A stretch of DNA of 64,000 nucleotides from Myotis daubentonii (GCF_963259705.1 NC_081841.1:89293063-89357062), one strand, 5' to 3'. Positions 10,478 through 22,291 are shown, counted from the first letter of the stretch. Made by a program: numbers and translations. The notes: generated by a model from the letters alone, not told the origin.

Positions 10478-10946
10478 TGGCCTGAAATGTTTCTGTTGAG
10501 AAATCAGCTGCCAGTCTAATGGGAACTCCCTTGCAGGTAATTTTATATCTCTTTTTTTTCAGCGTTTAAGATTCTTTGTCTTTAACATTTTCCATTTCAA
10601 TGATGATGTGTCTTGGTGTGAGTCTTTTTGGGTTCATCTTCAGTGGGTCTCTCTGTATTTCATGCACTTGTGTCACATTTTTCTTTACAAAGTCAGGGAA
10701 GTTTTCTGTCATTATTTCTTCAAACATGTTCTCTATTCCTTGCTCAAATGCTTCTCCTTCTGGTACCCCTGTGATGTGGATGTTGGTACATTTCATGTTG
10801 TCCCAAAGCTCCCTTAAACTCTTCTCCTGTTTTTAAAATTTTTCCAATTCCGGCTCCAAATGAATATTTTTTTCTACCTTGTCTTCCAATTCATGTTTTG
10901 GTCCTTTTGCTTCTTCTAGTCTAATGTTCATTCCCTACAGGTTCTT

Positions 10947-11205
10947 CTTTTTTTTTTTTTTTCTTTAATATAGCTTTATTGTTGAAAGTATCACAGATGT
11001 CCCATTTGTTGTTTTTTTCTCCCATTGACCCCCTTTACCCTTTACCTGTCCCTCACAGGCTTTCACCATGCTATTTTTTGTGTCCATGGGCTATGCATAT
11101 ATGCATATAAGTTCCCTCATTAATCTCTCCCTATCCAACTCCACCAGCCCCCATCTTTCCTCTGAAATTTGTCAGTCTGTTCCATGCTCTCCAGGTTATT
11201 TTTGT
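10947..11205 (-). repeat. 5'-truncated L1 3' end
   Basis: A T-rich start (A-tail on minus) is followed by 'tttattgttgaaagtatcacagatg', 'gtccatgggctatgcatatatgcatataagttcc' and 'tttgtcagtctgtt', which parallels the 3' UTR of the full-length L1 at 40320-40560. It is inserted in the older L1 ORF1. Confidence 0.75.
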
Positions 11206-11277
11206 TCATCTATGTCATTCTTCATTTCCAATTGATTCTTATTAATGATTTCTACCTCTTTTTTTATGCTGGTATAT

Positions 11278-11734
11278 TGCTGGGGCTGACCAGCAGACCC
11301 TGAGCGATGGATGAATGTATTACTCTGACACACCATTTGCTGTGAAAGAGAGGGCCAAGAGACTGCCTGGCTAAAGAAACCAGGCAGCCTTGATTGCCTG
11401 CCTCATTATGCTTTTATTGTAGCAGCAGTTTGAGATAAAGTTTATCTTTTAGATACAATCAGTAGAGTAAGTAACCTTGGAAGGACACATGTGTTTGTAG
11501 TGTCTTTTAAGCAAGGACACCCAAAAGATTAAGCATAAGGATTCCAGTAAACACCCGGGGGTCTGCACGTCAACAGACTTATTTGGAAAGGTCAAGGAAT
11601 AATTAGGGGAACCGCCTTTGACACTCCCCTAACTTGGAATTCTGATAAACAGGGCAGGTGGCCTTCTGCACACTTCTTTTTTCTCAGAATGTCTTCCTTA
11701 TAAACTTTCCAATCAAGTCTCATGCTTCCCCACA
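11278..11734 (-). mobile_element. Probable solo LTR, class II-like
   Basis: Minus-strand reading starts TGTGGGGAAGC (11734) and ends GGTCAGCCCCAGCA (11278). Flanking hexamers gtatat (11272-11277) and gtgtat (11735-11740) match at five of six bases. A polyadenylation signal AATAAA is read on minus near 11414-11419. L1 ORF1 text resumes on both sides. Shorter than, and different from, the LTR at 9689. Confidence 0.6.
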
Positions 11735-12290
11735 GTGTATTTCTCATTAAGTTCCTTATAGTTCTAATTAAGTTGCTTGTGGTACCACTAAGTTGTTTGA
11801 GCCCCTTCATAACCATTAATTTGAATTCTGACAAATTGCTTACCTATATTTCATTTAGTTCCTTTTCTATTGATTCCTCTTCTTCTTTCATTTTGGATGG
11901 TTTCTTTATTTCCCCATTTTATCTGTTTGGTATCTGTGGCACTGGGTGAGGCAGGTCAAGTCACAGGGGCAGGCCCATGCATCTGGGGGTGAATGATCTC
12001 ACCAGGTCTCAGCAGTTGGTCTAATCTTCTAGTGGTGGCAGGTTAAGTGTTCCAGTTTGCAGCAGCAGGTCTGTGCATCTGGGGGTCTGAGGGTTTGAGT
12101 CATAGTGGCAGGTGTGGGCACACCACATCAAAGCAGTGGGGGCCAGTTGCCCATGGATGCTGTGTCGGGCATGCCAGGACAGAGTGGCATGTCTGTGTGT
12201 CCAGGCTGGCCACATATCAGCTTGTGGAGGAGGTGGGACTAGACAGGCACTCCACTTGTGAAGAAAGCAGGGCAGGCCAGGCCTTTTCTC

Positions 12291-12508
12291 TTATTTTTTC
12301 TCCTTTTTTAAATGTATTCTTCATTTAAAAGTTACAAATATGTTAATACTTTTGAAAATTGGACTTTATTAAAGACTCATATCTATGTTTAATATTTCAT
12401 ATCAATTTTTAAATATATTCTTTTTTTTGTTGTTTGTTTTTGTTTTTGTTTTTGTTTATTATTATTAGTTAAGGTATTATTTATATATTCTTATTTATAT
12501 CTTTCTCA
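12291..12508. other. AT-rich stretch, no recognised feature
   Basis: Thymine-rich with TTTTTG repeats near 12420-12460. It may be a decayed LINE tail, but nothing is diagnostic. Confidence 0.4.
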
Positions 12509-14016
12509 TCTACACTAATAAAAGAGAAACATGGTAATTGGCGTATGACCGTTACCCTTCCCATTGGCTAATCAGCGAGATATGCAAATTAACTGACAGC
12601 CAAGATGGCAGCCGGCAGCCAGGCAGCTTGAAACTAACATGAGGCTTGCTTGCTTCAGTGACGGAGGACTCCAACGTTCCCCGCCTGCAGCTGCAGGCCT
12701 CTGAGCTGGCAGTTTGAAACATAGTAACAAAAATAGAAGCTAAACAAAACACCAGAAACCAGCTTTCAGCTAGCCGGGATCTCAGACCTGGAGTTGATAC
12801 AGAGTTTCAATTGTAGAACACAAACAAACCAGATACCTGCTTTCAGGAGCGGAGGCCTAAGAGCTGGAGCCTCAGAGCTAAAGCTGGCTCAGAATAAAAA
12901 AAAGAAAAAAAGGAGCAGTTGGGAGCTTCAGTCCCAGCCTGAAAACAGCCCTCAGCCCCTCACCCAGACTGGCCAGGCACCCCAGTGGGGACCCCCACCC
13001 TGAAGGGTGTGTGACCAGCTGCAAACAGCCATCATCCCCTCATCCAGGCTGGCCAGGCACCCCAGTGGGGACCCCCACCCTGATCCAGGACAAACCAGCC
13101 AGCCCCCACCCATGCACCAGGCCTCTATTCTATATAGTAAAAGGGTAATATGCCTCCCGGCACCGGGATCAGCGTGACAGGAGGCAGCGCCCAAACCCCC
13201 TGATCGCCCTGTGGCTCTGTGTGTGACAGGGGGCGGGGCCACAACCTCCTTATCGGCCCTGCTCTGTTTCTGACAGGGGAAGGCGCCCCAACCCCCTGAT
13301 CAGCCCTGCTCTGTGCCTAATAGGAGGGAGTTCCCCAACCCCCTGATTGCCCTGCGGCTCTGTGTGTGACAGGGTGCAAGTGCCCCAACCCCCCCACCCC
13401 ACGGGCCCTGCTCTGTGTGTGATGGGGTAGAGCCATAACCTCCCCATCAGCCCTGCCCTGAGTGTGACAGAGTCGGCGCCCCAACCCCCTGATCGGTCCT
13501 GCTCTGTGGGTGATAGAGGACAGCACCCCAACCCCTTGATCCGCCCTGCTCTGTGTGTGACAGGGTCCGGAGCCCCAACCCCCCTAATGGGCCCTGCTCT
13601 GTGCGTGACAGGGGGCAGCGGCCCAACCCCCTGATTGGCCCTGCTCTGTGCGTGACAGGGGGAGGCACCCCAACCTCCCCATCGACCCTGCCTTGAGTGT
13701 GACAGAGGATGGTGCCCCAACCCCCCAATCGGCCCTACTCTAAGCGTGACTGAGGGTGGCATCGCAACCTCCCGATCCGCCCTGCTCTGTGCATGACAGG
13801 GGGTGTCGCCCCAACTCCCCAATCGGCCCTGCTCTGAGCCCGACCAGGGGCTGCACCTAGGGATTGGGCCTGACCTCTGCCACCCGGGAGCAGGCCTAAG
13901 CCAGCAGGTCGTTATGTCCCGAGGTGTACCAGACTGCGAGAGAGCACAGGCTGGGCTGAGGGACCTCCTCCTCCGCCCCCCCCGAGTGCACAAATTTTTG
14001 TGCACCGGGCCTCTAG
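12509..14016 (+). mobile_element. Composite Helitron B
   Basis: Starts TCTACACTAATAAAAGAG at 12509 after A; ends GGCCTCTAG at 14016 before T with hairpin GTGCACAAATTTTTGTGCAC. Internal fused junction at 13127/13128 (AGGCCTCTA then TTCTATATAGTAAAAGGG), the same as in Helitrons A, C, D and E. Unit 1 has about two copies of the 80-bp repeat; unit 2 has the G/C-rich minisatellite. The minus-strand 260-codon open frame at 13250-14032 is repeat-derived (G-P-I-R-G-L-G / S-H-T-E-Q-G-R motifs in rotating frames). Confidence 0.92.
13180..13830 (+). repeat. G/C-rich minisatellite in Helitron B
   Basis: About a dozen units with CCCTGCTCTGTGTGTGACAG and CCCCAACCCCCTGATC cores, mostly near 47 bp long. Tracts of four or more C (G on minus) recur in every unit. 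Confidence 0.9.
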
Positions 14017-14116
14017 TAGAAAATATAATCACCTAGTAATGTGTCCTACTCATTCCTCATGTTTATGCCGTATAATTTTAGTTCTGGATCATCATATGTA
14101 TACATTTTAGGGCATT

Positions 14117-14151
14117 TTTTTAACATATATTTTTATTGATTTCAGGGAGGA

Positions 14152-14196
<45 letters not shown>

Positions 14197-14349
14197 TCGA
14201 TGATGAGAGAGAATCATTGATTGGTTGCCTCCTGCACACCCCACACTGGGGATCGAGCCCACAACCCAGGCACGTGTCCTTGACTGGAATAGAACTCAGG
14301 ACCCTTTAGTCCACAGGCTGATACTCTAGCCACTGAGCCAAACCGGATA
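14117..14349 (-). repeat. VES SINE with expanded (GA)n
   Basis: Minus-strand VES: ATTTTTATTGATTTCAGGGAGG, CATCGATGATGAGAG, GGTTGCCTCCTGCACAC and a head ending CACTGAGCCAAACCGG. The purine body has expanded into an approximately 36-bp (GA)n run at 14157-14191. Confidence 0.92.
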
Positions 14350-14699
14350 AGGCTTAAGGCATATATATTTTTTTAAATATAAAATTCTAATAAATTATTT
14401 ACTCGTCCTTATTTCCCATATACGTGTATTGGCACATCCTCCTAGAATACTTACTCTTGTTTTTAATTAAATACTTTTCTGAGATTCCTTTTAAAATGTA
14501 TCTTTCTGTTGTAAAGCCACTGAGGTCTTATATGCCTGAGAATAAACATATGTTATTCTCAAATTTGTATGAAGTTAGACAAATAAAAAATCATGTTATA
14601 CTTTTTTCTTTGAAAGTATTATTTCATTGTATCCTTACTTTAAAAAAAATGAGAAGTCTGATATCAAACTAAGTTTTGTATCTATGAAAGCAATCTATT

Positions 14700-15350
14700 A
14701 TCTTTTTAAGGTTTTTGAGCCTCCCCTCCCCCTTCAAAGAAATGATATTCTTAAAATTTACTTTAATCTTTTTAAGAGTTTTTGTTAGTATTACATTGTT
14801 CTGTTTATTCATTTTTGTTTGACATTCTATTTCTCTCAAAATAATTTATTTCATTCCTTTAATCTGAAAAAAATAAGGTAAATTATTTCTTAAACTATTT
14901 CCTTCCATTTATTCATTGTTTATTTTTTCTCTTTCTTATGGAAAATCCATTATATATCTGCTGAGATTTTTTCTAGCCTCCATTTGTCTTAACTCTCCAT
15001 TTTTATTCTCCATCTCTGTATTCCTTATTGATCTCTTTCTCAGACTCCTTAAGAGCTTCTAGATCTCATCTTTCAAGTCATTAATTTCATATATGGTTGT
15101 GTTGTTTCTGCTGTTTAATCTATTTATTGAATTGTTTGTTCAAATTATTAAATATCTTATACCCAGTATTTTGAATTAGTTCATTTTTATAACTCTTGTT
15201 ATACAAATATCTTTCTTTATATCTTTGAAGATATCTTTTCTAAATACTTTTTTTCCATCTGGTCAAGAAATTCTACTTTTTCTCATGCAAGCTGTTGAAT
15301 GTGTTGTCTTTCTTCTAGAGAGATTGTCTTTCCTCAGATAAGTTGTTATG
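14700..15350 (-). repeat. Possible old L1/HAL1 ORF1-region relic
   Basis: T-rich text with words such as 'tttcaagtcattaatttcat' and 'tttctgctgtttaatctatttattgaattg', like minus-strand ORF1 coiled-coil regions of old L1 or HAL1. Too decayed for a firm call. Confidence 0.35.
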
Positions 15351-18060
15351 CTTTCCTGTGGTCAGTTTTCCTTTGGACATTTTAGTCCCTGGGCTGATGA
15401 TGAACCTGGGAAGAAGGAGTAGAGCAGCTGAGACCCTACTTAGCAGCCTCCCATACGTTCTGGACTTGGAAATAACTGTGCCTCAAAGTAGAGAGTCTTT
15501 ACAAACTTTCCCACACCAGGAAACTCCTTGAACCTCCACCAGTATTATCTTACTGGGATATAATTTTCTCACCTTCAGTTTTAGAAAAAGAGGAGGTAAA
15601 AAAGTAATAAATGGCAGTGGCCAGTCTACCTAACCTTGCTGTTATCTGCATCTCACCTCAGTTAGATGCTACTAGCATACTGTTCTACCTTCCTGCATTA
15701 GTTACTGGCTGGGCAATCATCTTCTGAAGGAAATACTGGTGGCAGGCAAGGACTGGGGTAATATTACAATTAAAAGCCTGTCTTTGCACCTCTGCCTCTC
15801 ATTGCATCTGGTTCTCTCCCACTTTGGGGGACTATTTCCAATTTTATACTAGAACATAACCAGCTTCTATTTCCCCAGATTTTTTTTATAATAAACTAAT
15901 ACTCCAACTAAGAAATAAAAAGTATTTAATATTTAATAAGTCTGTTATGCAAATATTCTACCTTAGGTTTGGGCTAGTGAGTTAGGCACAACTCATGTTA
16001 GTTTTTCACCTGTTCATCATTATTTGATCTGTGTCATTTAGATATACTTCTATATCATATTTTTGAAAACTCTTTCAAATTCTGAAAATACATAAATAAC
16101 ACCCACTTTTATATGTGAGTTTCCTATCTGACAATGACACACATTAATCCATGTATCTTGCTTAATAGAAATAGGAAACAAAGCAAAACAAAAACTTCAG
16201 GTTATTTAAGTATAAAGTACCTCAAGCTTGAATTTTGGCACTATTTCAATTTTCGCTTTTTGTTTATGATTCATATAATAATTTGCCTTAGACAAATTAA
16301 TTAGTTGTATGTGTCAAGCTGGTTAAATGCATGCTAAATATTTTCCCAAGAGAACTAAGTTGAAAGTGGGTGCTATTAAAACCTTCAAATGAACAAAATC
16401 TGTTTTTAACAAGTCACACATTATTAATTAGAACTGGATAGTGAGGCATATTTTTGGATGCTTGCCAAGAATAATTATGGAATTTCTTTTTTTATTGAAA
16501 CAAGATGAGTTAATCAAGAAAAGCTAACTCAGCTCACTATGACCAAAGCTTGAAAGCATGACCATAAACTACTCACCTTATCAGTCTGGGTTAGGGTTGA
16601 AAAGCAAGTGCGGTCCAGGGATAATTCTTATGCTATAATTGATACCTGAGGAGATCTTTATCCATTTTTTTCATTTTAAGTAGGTAAGAAATTGGATATC
16701 CAGAAAAATAATGTTATTGACCCAAAGTCAAACTGCTGCTCAGCAGAGCCAGAATTGTGGAATAAATTTTTATTCCTGTCATGGCTAAAAATGGCTAAAA
16801 ATCATGGCTTATTCAGTAAGTTTTATTATACATCATTCTATATTAAATCTAAATAATACTTTACTTTTGAAAATTATTATAAATTTTTTATAAAACTTTA
16901 TATATAAATATGGTTATAAATAATTGAATCATTGCCAGGAAGGACTCTTTGTCTTTCATGATGGAATTTTCTTCCTCATTTGCGCTTGGCTAAGTACCCA
17001 CTTCCTCTTTTTTTGTACTTTAAGGAATTATTGTGCCTCCATGATGCAGCCATGGTGGGACTCTTATTCAATATGTCCACTCCCTACCTCCTAACCCAAC
17101 AAGTTCAATCGGATTCTCTCTTTGAAGACTTTAAATCTTGAGAAGCATGCTATAAGGGCAGAAAAAAATATCAGTGAGAGTGTGTTCATTATGAGTAGTT
17201 ATTGTTATCTAGACCCACTGAAATTCCTTGAGGCTAATCTTTCTAGGAGTTTAATGCTAGTCTAGTATTCTCGTCACCCTTCTAATTACCCTTCTCATTG
17301 CTCTTCTCATCATCTAGCTAACTGATATCCCTTTTTTCTCTGCATGCATTGGCTCAGTTTTTGTTGCTTGCAATTACTGGGATCTAACTGATGTAATTTC
17401 TATCTCTATGCCTGAAGTAGGACACAGGCTTAGTCAGATTGTTTGTGTGACCACGTGTGGCATTGTTCCCAATAAGAATTGATCTGGCACTCTTCATTTG
17501 CTGTACTGTTTCATTTGCTTTATCTTTTGTAGAAAAAAAAAAAAAAAGTTAACAGCCTAAGAAATGATAAAAACTCTCACTTGTTAGCAAAAACTACTTA
17601 TGATTTCTAGACATACCTACCTCTAATACCTTAACGCAGACTCCAAATGAAAATAAGCACTGTCCTTCTGCATGAGGCTCAAGAGAAATACAAACGTCCT
17701 AAGGGAACTCTCTAAAGAATAAAAATCTTAGACGTAGAGGGATTTATTACATTCTGTTTTTACTACTGAATTTGTAAATGTTGGTTTCCATGATATGTAT
17801 TTGAAGGAAATGGCAAACTGAATACATTTTTACAAAGAGATTCTTGCGTACGGCTCAAAAGGTCATTGTAAGCCGGCAAAGAGCACTCAGTAATTATTTT
17901 TTAAGTGTTGGGAGTAGTTGGTACAGGAGATATGGGCAGCAACATGCCAGTATTGAATGAACAATACTTTAGAAACTATAAGACACTCTGCTCTTTCTAT
18001 TTTAATTGAAGAAATTGAATGACAAAGAGAAAAGGAAAACGGGGTGAAGAGAATAAGAAG
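15351..18060. other. Unique sequence, no recognised gene or repeat
   Basis: About 2.7 kb almost without repeats except a short (A)n at 17531-17547. The part 16200-16500 is AT-rich with several TAATTA/ATTAATTA words, as often seen in regulatory DNA, but I cannot show function. Confidence 0.45.
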
Positions 18061-18077
18061 AAAAATAGTAAAGGGAA

Positions 18078-18310
18078 ATTAACATTTATTACAGATATTA
18101 AGGACCTTCTATATGTCAGATACATTCCAGATGATTATATTAATTATCTAAACTATTCCTATCTTGTGAGGTAGATTTTATTATGCTCATTTTATATAAA
18201 GAAGCTAGGACTGGAAGAAATTAATTTCCCTAAGATCCCCAAAATTGTGAGTGAAGGTTTTTAGAAGCAGATATGTCTGATTTAAATTCCATGCTTAGGT
18301 ACTATTCAAC
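18078..18310 (-). repeat. MIR SINE
   Basis: Reverse-oriented MIR order: 'acatttattacagat', 'cttctatatgtcaga', 'tgaggtagattttattatgctcattttata', a 'ctaagatcccc' block and a degenerate head. Ancient mammalian tRNA-derived SINE. Confidence 0.7.
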
Positions 18311-18555
18311 TAGTACTACCACCATTACTATCACTACTCTTAGGGCTTAACTAGAAAGATTTTATGTAAATGAATGAGGACTTTGTTAGAAAAACTTCAC
18401 TAAAAGGAGTTACCGTCCTTTGCTTAGTCTTAGGCACTTGCTAACTTTTATTCTTGTGCTAAAATACGATATACTCTGATGGCATTCTTGAGTATTCTTT
18501 CTCCTTTCTCTTCCCACTTTTGATCAATCTAAAAAAAGTCTTTTTTTATTTAAAA

Positions 18556-19621
18556 CGAGAGGCCTGGTGCACAAAAATTTGCACTGGGGGATCCCTCAGC
18601 CCTGCCTGTGCCCTCTCGCAGTCTGGGACCCCTCAGGGGATGACCACCTGCTGGCTTAGGCCTGCTCCCCAGGGGATTGGGCCTAAGCTGGCAGTCAGAC
18701 ATCCCTCTGGCAGCCCAGCAGCCCTCGGGGGATGTCCACTTGCCAGCAGGGAGCAGACCTAAGCTGCAGTCAGACATCCTTAGTGCTGCTGAGGAGGCAG
18801 GAGAGGCTCCCACCACCACCGCTGTACTGGCAGCCATCAGCCTGGCTTGTGGCTGAGCAGAGCTCCCCCATGTGGGAGAGCACTGACCACCAGGGGGCAG
18901 CTCCTGCATTGAGCATCTGCCCCCTGGTGGTCAGTGTGTGTCATAATGACCAGTCATTCCCAGTCTTTCTGCTGTTAGGGTCAGTTTGCATATTACCCTT
19001 TTACTATATAGGATAGAGGCCTGGTGCACGGGTGGGGGCCAGCTGGTTTCCCCTGAAGGGTGTCCCAGATCAGGATGGGGGTTCCGCTTCAGTGCCTGGC
19101 CAGCCTGGGTGAGGGGCTGATGGCTGTTTGCAGCTGGCCAAACCCCCTTTAGGGTGGGGGTCCACACTGGGGTGCCTGGCCAGTCTGGGTGAGGGGCTGA
19201 GGACTGTTTTCAGGCTGGCTGGTGACTGAAGCTCCCAGCCTCTCCTTTTTTTCTTTTTTCTTTTTTTATTCTGGGATTTATTTACCTTCTATAATTGAAA
19301 CTTTGTTGCTGTCACTAGAGCTGAGAGGCAGCTCCTGCTTGCTCCAGCTCTCAGGCCACAGCCTGCTGAAAGCAGGTATCTGGGGTTTGTTTAGCTTCTA
19401 TAATTGAAACTTTGTTGCTTTCGGAGCTCAGAGCCGGGCTGTGGCAGGAGGGGAACCTTGGCTTCCTCCATCACTGGAGCAAGCAAGCCTCCTGCTCGCT
19501 TCAGCTGCATGGCTGCCGGCCGCCATCTTGGTTGGGTTAAGTTGCATATCACACTGATTAGCCAATGGGAGGCGTAATGAAGGTATGGTCAATTACCATG
19601 TTTGTCTATTATTAGATAGGA
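18556..19621 (-). mobile_element. Composite Helitron C
   Basis: Minus orientation. The 3' end is CGAG (mutated CTAG) at 18556-18559 with a hairpin remnant GTGCACAAAAATTTGCAC; the 5' end TCCTAATCTAATAATAG-like is at 19621. The internal junction at 19013/19014 fuses AGGCCTCTA to TCCTATATAGTAAAAGGG as in A, B, D and E. The 3' unit (18556-19013) lacks the G/C minisatellite and resembles the stand-alone Helitron at 21793, which shows that this unit can exist alone. Confidence 0.88.
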
Positions 19622-19887
19622 TTAGCTGATTATAGCCAATTTCTGCAAGGTGATTTTTGCTAACAAACCATAATTGAACCCAGTTGTTTAGTCTATCTAT
19701 ACATTATCTCTCCTTCATTTTACTGAAACGAACACAGGCAAAACTGAGTCTTAAGAACAGCACAGGAGTGGTGTGGTATAAAAGAGGCATAACAAATACA
19801 GTTCATGCCACTTAATTACATTTATCTCCAGAAAATGTAGTCAAAAGTGGACCTTGTATTACTTAAACAAACTTCTTTCTCTTTGCA
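19622..19887. other. No recognised feature
   Basis: Short unique stretch between Helitron C and a MIR. Nothing diagnostic seen. Confidence 0.5.
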
Positions 19888-20080
19888 GTATAATGATTAA
19901 GAGAGATGGACCAATGTACTTGGTTAAATTCTGTTTGATTTTAGACATTTAAAAAAAAAAATCTGTCTATGCCTCAGATTTCTCATTTGAAAAATAGAAT
20001 GAAAAGGATAAAAAAAGTCAATACATGAAAACATCTTTGGTGTTGTACCCTTAATAAGTATTAGTTATTATTGTCATTGT
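19888..20080 (+). repeat. MIR SINE
   Basis: Plus-oriented MIR order: 'atgattaagagagatggacca' (head), 'tctatgcctcagatttctcatttgaaaaatagaatga', then 'aataagtattagttattattgtcatt' at the 3' end. Confidence 0.7.
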
Positions 20081-20180
20081 GTTAGCAGAGTGAACAATGC
20101 TTTTTGAAAGTGTCAGACATCCTACCTTTTCCATTTTAATTAAAGAGTTAAATGACAAAGAGAAAGGGAGTTTGGGGATG

Positions 20181-21090
20181 GAGGAAGAGGAGATTTCTTC
20201 TTCCTTTGGGGTACCCAGAGCTTATTTCTAGGAGAGGGTAGAAACAACTGGCCTCCACTTTCCTACCTTCTCTGAGTCATTCTGTTAAACTGAGAGTGAG
20301 ATCTAACTCTTCATTGGAACTACATCTTTACTGGGCATCAAAAGACGATAAACAACTAAAATGTGAATGCATGGGATACATTAAAATGAGAGATAATGTT
20401 TGAACTAATCTAATAAAAAACCAAAGCACATTTGAGTGAAAGAAATAAAAATAAAATCTGCATCTCATGGATGAAATTTTAAGTCTTTAAAAATGGCTCC
20501 AAACTTTTATCCATTCTCCACATCAGAAGATCTTGAAAGATAAAAGAACACACTAGCAATTTGCAAGTATGCTTGGACTGGAAGGCCTTGATGATTCTAT
20601 TAGCACAGGCTTTGAAATAGCTTAATATAAAGCACATATACTGTAGATACAGCTTATGGTTGGGAAATATTCTAATATAATTGATTTTGTTCATACCAAG
20701 GGAAATGGCCTACCGACGGATCAAACGGTCTTTAAAAGTATGATAAACCATTTAATATCTATATCTGCTTTCACAAACTTCAAAATATCATCCAAAGGAA
20801 GTCTGTCTTTGAATAACCAAATCTTTTTATCAAACGTGTCGATAGAGTTATGATATTTTTAGATATCCAATCAAATAACTCATTCAGAAAAAAAATCAAT
20901 GCAATTCCAACATCAATTTTCCAAAATTTTTTTTTTAAAAATCTACTTTTCCTTCTAGTACAAAAAGTCAAATAACAGAAAAGTATCAGCTACCAGGGAC
21001 TGAGTAAAATAACAACAATGACCTTTTCCAGGAAAAAAAAAATGTAGCAGTGTCTGGCAACTATTTGCACTATAATAAAAACCTAACAAA
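20181..21090. other. No recognised feature
   Basis: Mixed AT-rich sequence with no identified repeat or exon. Confidence 0.45.
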
Positions 21091-21099
21091 TATAAAAAG

Positions 21100-21285
21100 G
21101 AATTGTGATATCCAAGATTACCCAGGGTGTGAGGAAAGAGCCAAAAAGCCACTCTAAGAAACTGTTGGTGAAAAGTAAATAAGTAATAGTAATATCCTTT
21201 TGGGAATAAACTCAACATTTTCAATGTGTCTGCCCTTTAACTTAGCCATTGCATCTCTGGGAATATGTTTCTACAGAAGGCACTG
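21100..21285 (+). repeat. Old L1M 3' UTR-type fragment
   Basis: Words follow old L1 tails: 'gaaactgttggtgaaaag', 'ttttgggaataaactcaacattttcaatgtg', 'tagccattgcatctctgggaatatgtttct'. A related fragment lies at 22306-22580. Confidence 0.5.
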
Positions 21286-21387
21286 GTTCTAGTAATTCAG
21301 TGTACGGTTCTCATGTGAGACTTCCTAAATTCAACCCTGACTCTGTAATTTACAAGTCAGGGGGAACTTCAGGGCCACTGCTGGCCC

Positions 21388-21461
21388 ATAAAATGCTTTG
21401 CTGCATATTAGAACAAATTGTTTCCATAAAATGCCTTGGTACATATTAGAACAAATTGTTC
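21388..21461. repeat. Small tandem duplication (about 37 bp x 2)
   Basis: CCATAAAATGCTTTGCTGCA...TTAGAACAAATTGTT is followed at once by CCATAAAATGCCTTGGTACA...TTAGAACAAATTGTT. Confidence 0.9.
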
Positions 21462-21609
21462 CCTCTGGATGAAAGCAACCTAGGGATGTGAGGTTTGATA
21501 ACCAGAATGTTTCTTTAGGCATTTTAGAATAAATCTCCCTTCTTTCTCCTAAAATAACTTAGGCCAATGTTTAGTGAAAGAAGTTCAAGTTTGATGTTAG
21601 CCCCAATTT

Positions 21610-21790
21610 GCCACTTCAACAAGTGCTCCAATGCAAGAAACAATTTGCATAATCTCTGGAGAGTGGGCAGGGAATATCAACTTTACAGGGTTAGTGTGGG
21701 TTTCAACTCAGATTATCTACATAAAGTACTTCGCATGTTGTCTGGCACATAGTAAGCACTCAAAAAGTGGAAGCTATTATTTTATTATCA
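21610..21790 (+). repeat. MIR SINE
   Basis: Shows a 'ttacagggttagtgtggg' block, 'aaagtacttcgcatgttgtctggcacatagtaagcactcaaaaagtgg' and an 'agctattattttatta' tail. Confidence 0.75.
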
Positions 21791-21792
21791 TA

Positions 21793-22291
21793 CTAGAGGC
21801 CTGATGCATGAAAATTTGTACACTTGTGGGGGGCATCCCTCAGCCCGGCCCGCACACTCTCGCAGTCCGGGACCCCTCAAGGGATGTCCATCTGCCACCT
21901 TAGGCCCACTCCCTGGAGGACTGGGCCTAAGCTGGCAGTGAGACATCCCTCTGGCAGCCCAGGAGCCCTCAGGGGATGTCCACCTGCCAGCTTAGGCCTG
22001 CTACTAGGGAGAGAGGGCCTAAGCCACAGTCAGACATCCTTAGTGTTGCAGAGGAGGCAAGACAGGCTCCTTAATGCTGCTGAGTAGGCGGGCGAGGCTC
22101 CCGCCACTGGGCTGTACTTGCAGCCATCAGCCTAGCTTGTGGCTGAGCAGAGCTCCCCCATGGGAGCGCACTGACTATCAGGGTGCAGCTCCTGAATTGA
22201 GTGTCTGCTCCCTGGTGGTCAGTGCACATCATAGCGATAGGTCTTTCCACCATTAGAGTCAATTTACATATTACCCTTTTATGAAATAGGA
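21793..22291 (-). mobile_element. Stand-alone Helitron G
   Basis: CTAG at 21793-21796 after A; hairpin GTACAAATTTTCATGCATC-like; 5' end TCCTATTTCATAAAAGGGTAATATG at 22291 followed on plus by T. It matches the 3' unit of composite Helitron C (words CCTCGCAGTC complement, CAGTCAGACATCC, GCTTGTGGCTGAGCAGAGCTC), so it is the uncombined form of that unit. Confidence 0.88.

Larger units (their letters stand above)
9489..11940 (-). pseudogene. L1 ORF1 remnant, interrupted by two LTRs and an L1 tail
   Basis: Minus-strand pieces read as L1 ORF1: the C-terminal domain at 9761-9489 (ARREWQEVYKVMKSKGLNPRLLYPSRLS), the RRM-like part at 10796-10566 (NIHITGVPEGEAFEQGIENMFEEIMTENFP; TPRHIIIEM) and the N-terminal part up to about 11940. 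LTRs at 9689-10477 and 11278-11734 and a short L1 3' end near 10947-11205 lie inside. Dead copy. Confidence 0.8.
4455..12290 (-). repeat. Old L1 copy, minus strand, nest for seven insertions
   Basis: Separated segments read in correct L1 order on the minus strand: RT (4455-5792), endonuclease to ORF2 start (6472-7258), spacer, ORF1 (9480-11940) and a GC-richer 5' UTR (to about 12290). Insertions inside it: hAT 4809-5010, Helitrons 5793-6471, 7271-7680 and 7751-9454, LTRs 9689-10477 and 11278-11734, and an L1 3' end near 10947. The 3' end of this L1 is absent; it starts at the RT active-site region beside the truncated VES. Confidence 0.85.

Noticed and set aside
13250..14032. 260-codon open frame on minus and similar frames at 46579-47220, 47952-48488 and 8636-9240
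   Set aside because: They lie in a 47-60 bp G/C-rich minisatellite where all three frames are open. The predicted peptides rotate through the same GPIRGLG, SHTEQGR and CHTQSRA words, with no start context or domain.
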